Under the pieces are notes generated by a model. That model did no database searches. It had not been told where the DNA came from and saw only the letters and a program-made list of their open reading frames with translations. From contig CAJUAB010000032.1 in the NCBI GenBank assembly GCA_910583845.1, positions 1 through 49,493 on the forward strand: a DNA stretch of 49,493 bases. Reading direction: 5' to 3'. Every line of letters starts with the position of its first letter. Positions within the stretch are counted from its first letter, which is position 1. Shown one piece after another: positions 48,402 through 49,493 of this stretch. The position numbers and the translations under genes are program-made. The stretch comes from an uncultured Acetatifactor sp. Lineage in GTDB: Bacteria > Bacillota > Clostridia > Lachnospirales > Lachnospiraceae.

Positions 48402-49493
48402 CTATCGGCTCATTTCAAAGGCACGTTTCGGGCGTTTCTTTGCCCTTTCTGCCTGTTCTAATGCCTTTGACCGTTCTACTATCGACTGTACCTGTTCCCT
48501 GCCTAAATGACGCTCCAAACGCCCCAAATCAGACGCTTTTTCCTGCAATCGGTCTATGGTGTCGCTCTGCTCCATGACCTTATCCGTCAAGCGGCTAATC
48601 TGCACTTGTTGTCCGTCCACTTTGGCGGTCAGCTTCCTGCCCTGCTCCGTAAGCTGTACGCATTTGATAGTCAGATTTTTAACGACCTCTTTCAATTTCT
48701 CCACAAGCGGAAGTGCCTTTTTATCACGGTAATTTTTTGCGCTCATCAATGCGCCCGGCTCTGCCAACTGCCATTTCATATCTTCATCATAGGCGTGAAT
48801 ATTGCGCTCCATGGCTTCTTTTGATTGCACCATTTTGTTAATGTCCTGCTGCAACTTTTTCTGTTGTTTTTTCAATTTTTCATTTTCGGATAACAGCTTT
48901 TCTTTGTCCTCCGTCAGCGTTTCCGCTTGTTCTTTCAGCAGATGATTTGTTGCGGTAAGTTCCGATACTTCCTGCCGGATTGCTTCGCCCTCTTTCCGTA
49001 TCTGCTCCGTTTCCTGTCCTGCCGCTATCTGCTGATGAAGAATATCGGATAATTCCTCTTTACTGCCGGAGATTGTCTGTTCCAGTTCCGCAACCTCTTT
49101 TTGCCGCTCCTGCTTCTCAAAATCGAGTACGGACAAATGCTTGTTATGTGTGCCTAACTGTTTCCACTGTACGCCATGCCGCCCCATGACTTTTGAAAGT
49201 TCCTGCTTCTCCGCTTCAATCCATTCATTCCATTCCGTCATTCCCCTTGTGCCACCTTTGAAGCCCTGTTCCGACAATGCGCCTTTGAGGGAAACCCTCG
49301 TATCAAGTCCACGCTTGCTGTTACGGATAAATGGAACAAAATCAATGTGAATATGAGGCGTCTGCTCGTCCATGTGCAAGTGACTTGAAAAAAACGTATA
49401 AGTTCGGATTTCTTTTCTGAAACTGCTCCATAAACTCGCATAAAATATCTTTCGCCAACTGCCCCTCATTGCTCTGCACGTTCATATCGTCCT
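48402..49493 (-). pseudogene. Mob/Pre plasmid-mobilisation relaxase, frameshifted and running off the window
   Basis: The carboxy-terminal part of a Mob/Pre (MobV-type) relaxase, which nicks element DNA at an origin of transfer. The metal/catalytic motif HLHMDEQTPHIHIDFVPF is present, followed by a long Lys/Glu coiled coil (about 48450-49150). Near 49388-49394 a run of seven T (minus strand) puts the expected upstream text (FMEQFQKRNPNLYVF) one frame away from SSHLHMDEQ. Six T would restore it. This is either a real frameshift or an assembly error. The N terminus lies beyond 49493. Confidence 0.8.

Noticed and set aside
1..49493. rRNA, tRNA or known riboswitch genes
   Set aside because: No tRNA-like cloverleaf, rRNA segment or recognisable riboswitch core was seen by eye; a covariance-model scan would be needed to exclude small RNAs.

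Overview
The window looks like a chromosome segment of a gut Clostridium-type Firmicute, most likely Lachnospiraceae. This is inferred from strong AGGAGG-type ribosome sites, sigma-A promoters, a class B sortase with a VPKTGD anchor, a PdaA-like deacetylase, a CdsB-type cysteine desulfidase, a host-glycan hydrolase and many sensor proteins. Most genes from 1 to about 40.5 kb are GC-rich and lie on the minus strand. From about 40.8 kb to the right end the sequence turns AT-rich and carries broken recombinases, a broken Vsr endonuclease, a toxin-antitoxin pair and a mobilisation gene, so it reads as a decayed, layered mobile-element region.

Region by region. 0-2 kb: a small conserved protein, a PAQR/hemolysin III membrane protein under an operator-rich promoter, and a GNAT. 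2-4.6 kb: galE and a UDP-sugar pyrophosphorylase (nucleotide-sugar supply). 4.6-8.7 kb: a VWA protein, a MoxR ATPase and a BspA-type LRR protein. 8.7-12.9 kb: a GH88 unsaturated glucuronyl hydrolase and a discoidin-like protein, facing an AraC regulator and an AraC-GGDEF fusion. The AraC gene has a consensus promoter and a long leader full of direct and inverted repeats. 12.9-15 kb: a BlaI-family repressor, then a Cys-rich/acidic-tail protein translationally coupled to a minimal radical SAM activase. 15-17.1 kb: sortase B, apparently leaderless, and its likely VPKTGD substrate. 17.1-22 kb: a PdaA-like deacetylase, a FUSC protein with a 48-bp tandem repeat, cysteine desulfidase, dGTPase and a stand-alone FakA-C-like domain. 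22-30.6 kb: a MATE transporter, a SUV3-like helicase, a chemoreceptor and a large cytosolic hybrid kinase.

30.6-39.1 kb: Nudix, acylphosphatase, cytosolic GH10 xylanase, an ABC transporter with two membrane subunits beside an OmpR/histidine-kinase pair, and a NYN nuclease with two LOTUS-type domains. 39.3-40.5 kb: an overlapping nucleotidyltransferase-Nudix pair. 40.5-49.5 kb: the degraded mobile region with GNAT and epimerase cargo, a RelE/RelB module, a TetR-controlled chain of overlapping small membrane genes (including a 34-residue gene that duplicates the start of its neighbour), a winged-helix regulator with an in-frame amber codon, and a frameshifted Mob/Pre relaxase running off the right edge.

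The most promising little-described items are the Cys-rich/radical SAM pair, the repeat-bearing AraC leader beside the glucuronyl hydrolase locus, the SUV3-like helicase, the AraC-GGDEF fusion, the VWA/MoxR/LRR trio, and two families of short dispersed repeats in the leaders of minus-strand genes. No rRNA, tRNA or CRISPR was found. All assignments rest on reading motifs by eye; no database search was possible.
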